The position numbers and the translations under genes were made by a program. This document shows positions 5,786 through 5,788 of a stretch of DNA of 5,788 nt, piece by piece. Under the pieces are notes generated by a model, which did not search any database, had not been told where the DNA came from, and saw only the letters and a list, made by a program, of their open reading frames with translations. The stretch's first letter is position 1. Each line of letters begins with the position of its first letter. Origin of the DNA: Planctomycetaceae bacterium (GTDB lineage Bacteria; Planctomycetota; Planctomycetia; Pirellulales; Thermoguttaceae); the NCBI GenBank assembly GCA_031257725.1, contig JAIROD010000472.1, positions 1-5,788 on the forward strand, written 5' to 3'.

Positions 5786-5788
5786 GGG

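Larger units (their letters stand above)
5304..5788. other. gene-free, repeat-rich region downstream of flhA
   Basis: No coding sequence could be supported on either strand in these 485 bases. The region holds a weak hairpin after flhA, a second CACGAA inverted-repeat element, a large imperfect palindrome, a short direct repeat, a CCGCT/CACTC low-complexity tract and a promoter-like pair at the right edge. Several of these look like parts of dispersed intergenic families. Confidence 0.75.

Noticed and set aside
1..5788. A new defence, toxin or multi-gene system
   Set aside because: Only two intact genes are present, both in known families and divergently placed. The Rhs remnant lacks a toxin tip and a partner gene, so nothing supports a linked system.

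Overview
The window looks like chromosomal DNA of a Gram-negative, flagellated bacterium of fairly low GC. The best guess is a member of the Planctomycetota or a related PVC lineage. The guess rests on the YD-repeat style of the Rhs remnant, a secreted two-domain SGNH esterase, a FlhA whose core resembles planctomycete FlhA as I remember it, and long gene-poor spacers full of small inverted repeats. This placement is inferred from protein style, not from a marker gene.

Layout, left to right. Positions 1-676 hold the 3' part of a decayed Rhs/YD-repeat gene on the plus strand. It runs in from the left edge and can be followed through three frame changes. Convergent to it, on the minus strand (845-2389), lies an intact gene for an exported protein with two SGNH/GDSL hydrolase domains. 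A 769-base spacer follows (2390-3158). It has no convincing gene, but it carries a short direct repeat, an inverted-repeat element built from CACGAA-like words, a GC-rich double hairpin, a perfect AT-only 12-base palindrome, a stem next to an A11 run, and a ten-unit, 9-base tandem array that stops just before the next gene. That gene (3159-5303, plus) is flhA, the flagellar export-gate protein, complete and apparently alone. The last 485 bases (5304-5788) are again gene-free. They contain a second CACGAA inverted-repeat element, a 70-base imperfect palindrome, low-complexity sequence, and a promoter-like TATAAT at the very edge.

The genes do not form an operon or an obvious joint pathway. The esterase and flhA are divergent and separated by the repeat-rich spacer, so each probably has its own transcription unit. 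I found no evidence of a new multi-gene system. What repays a second look is the density of different small repeat families on both sides of flhA, the missing catalytic Asp in the second esterase domain, and the unusual N-terminus of FlhA.
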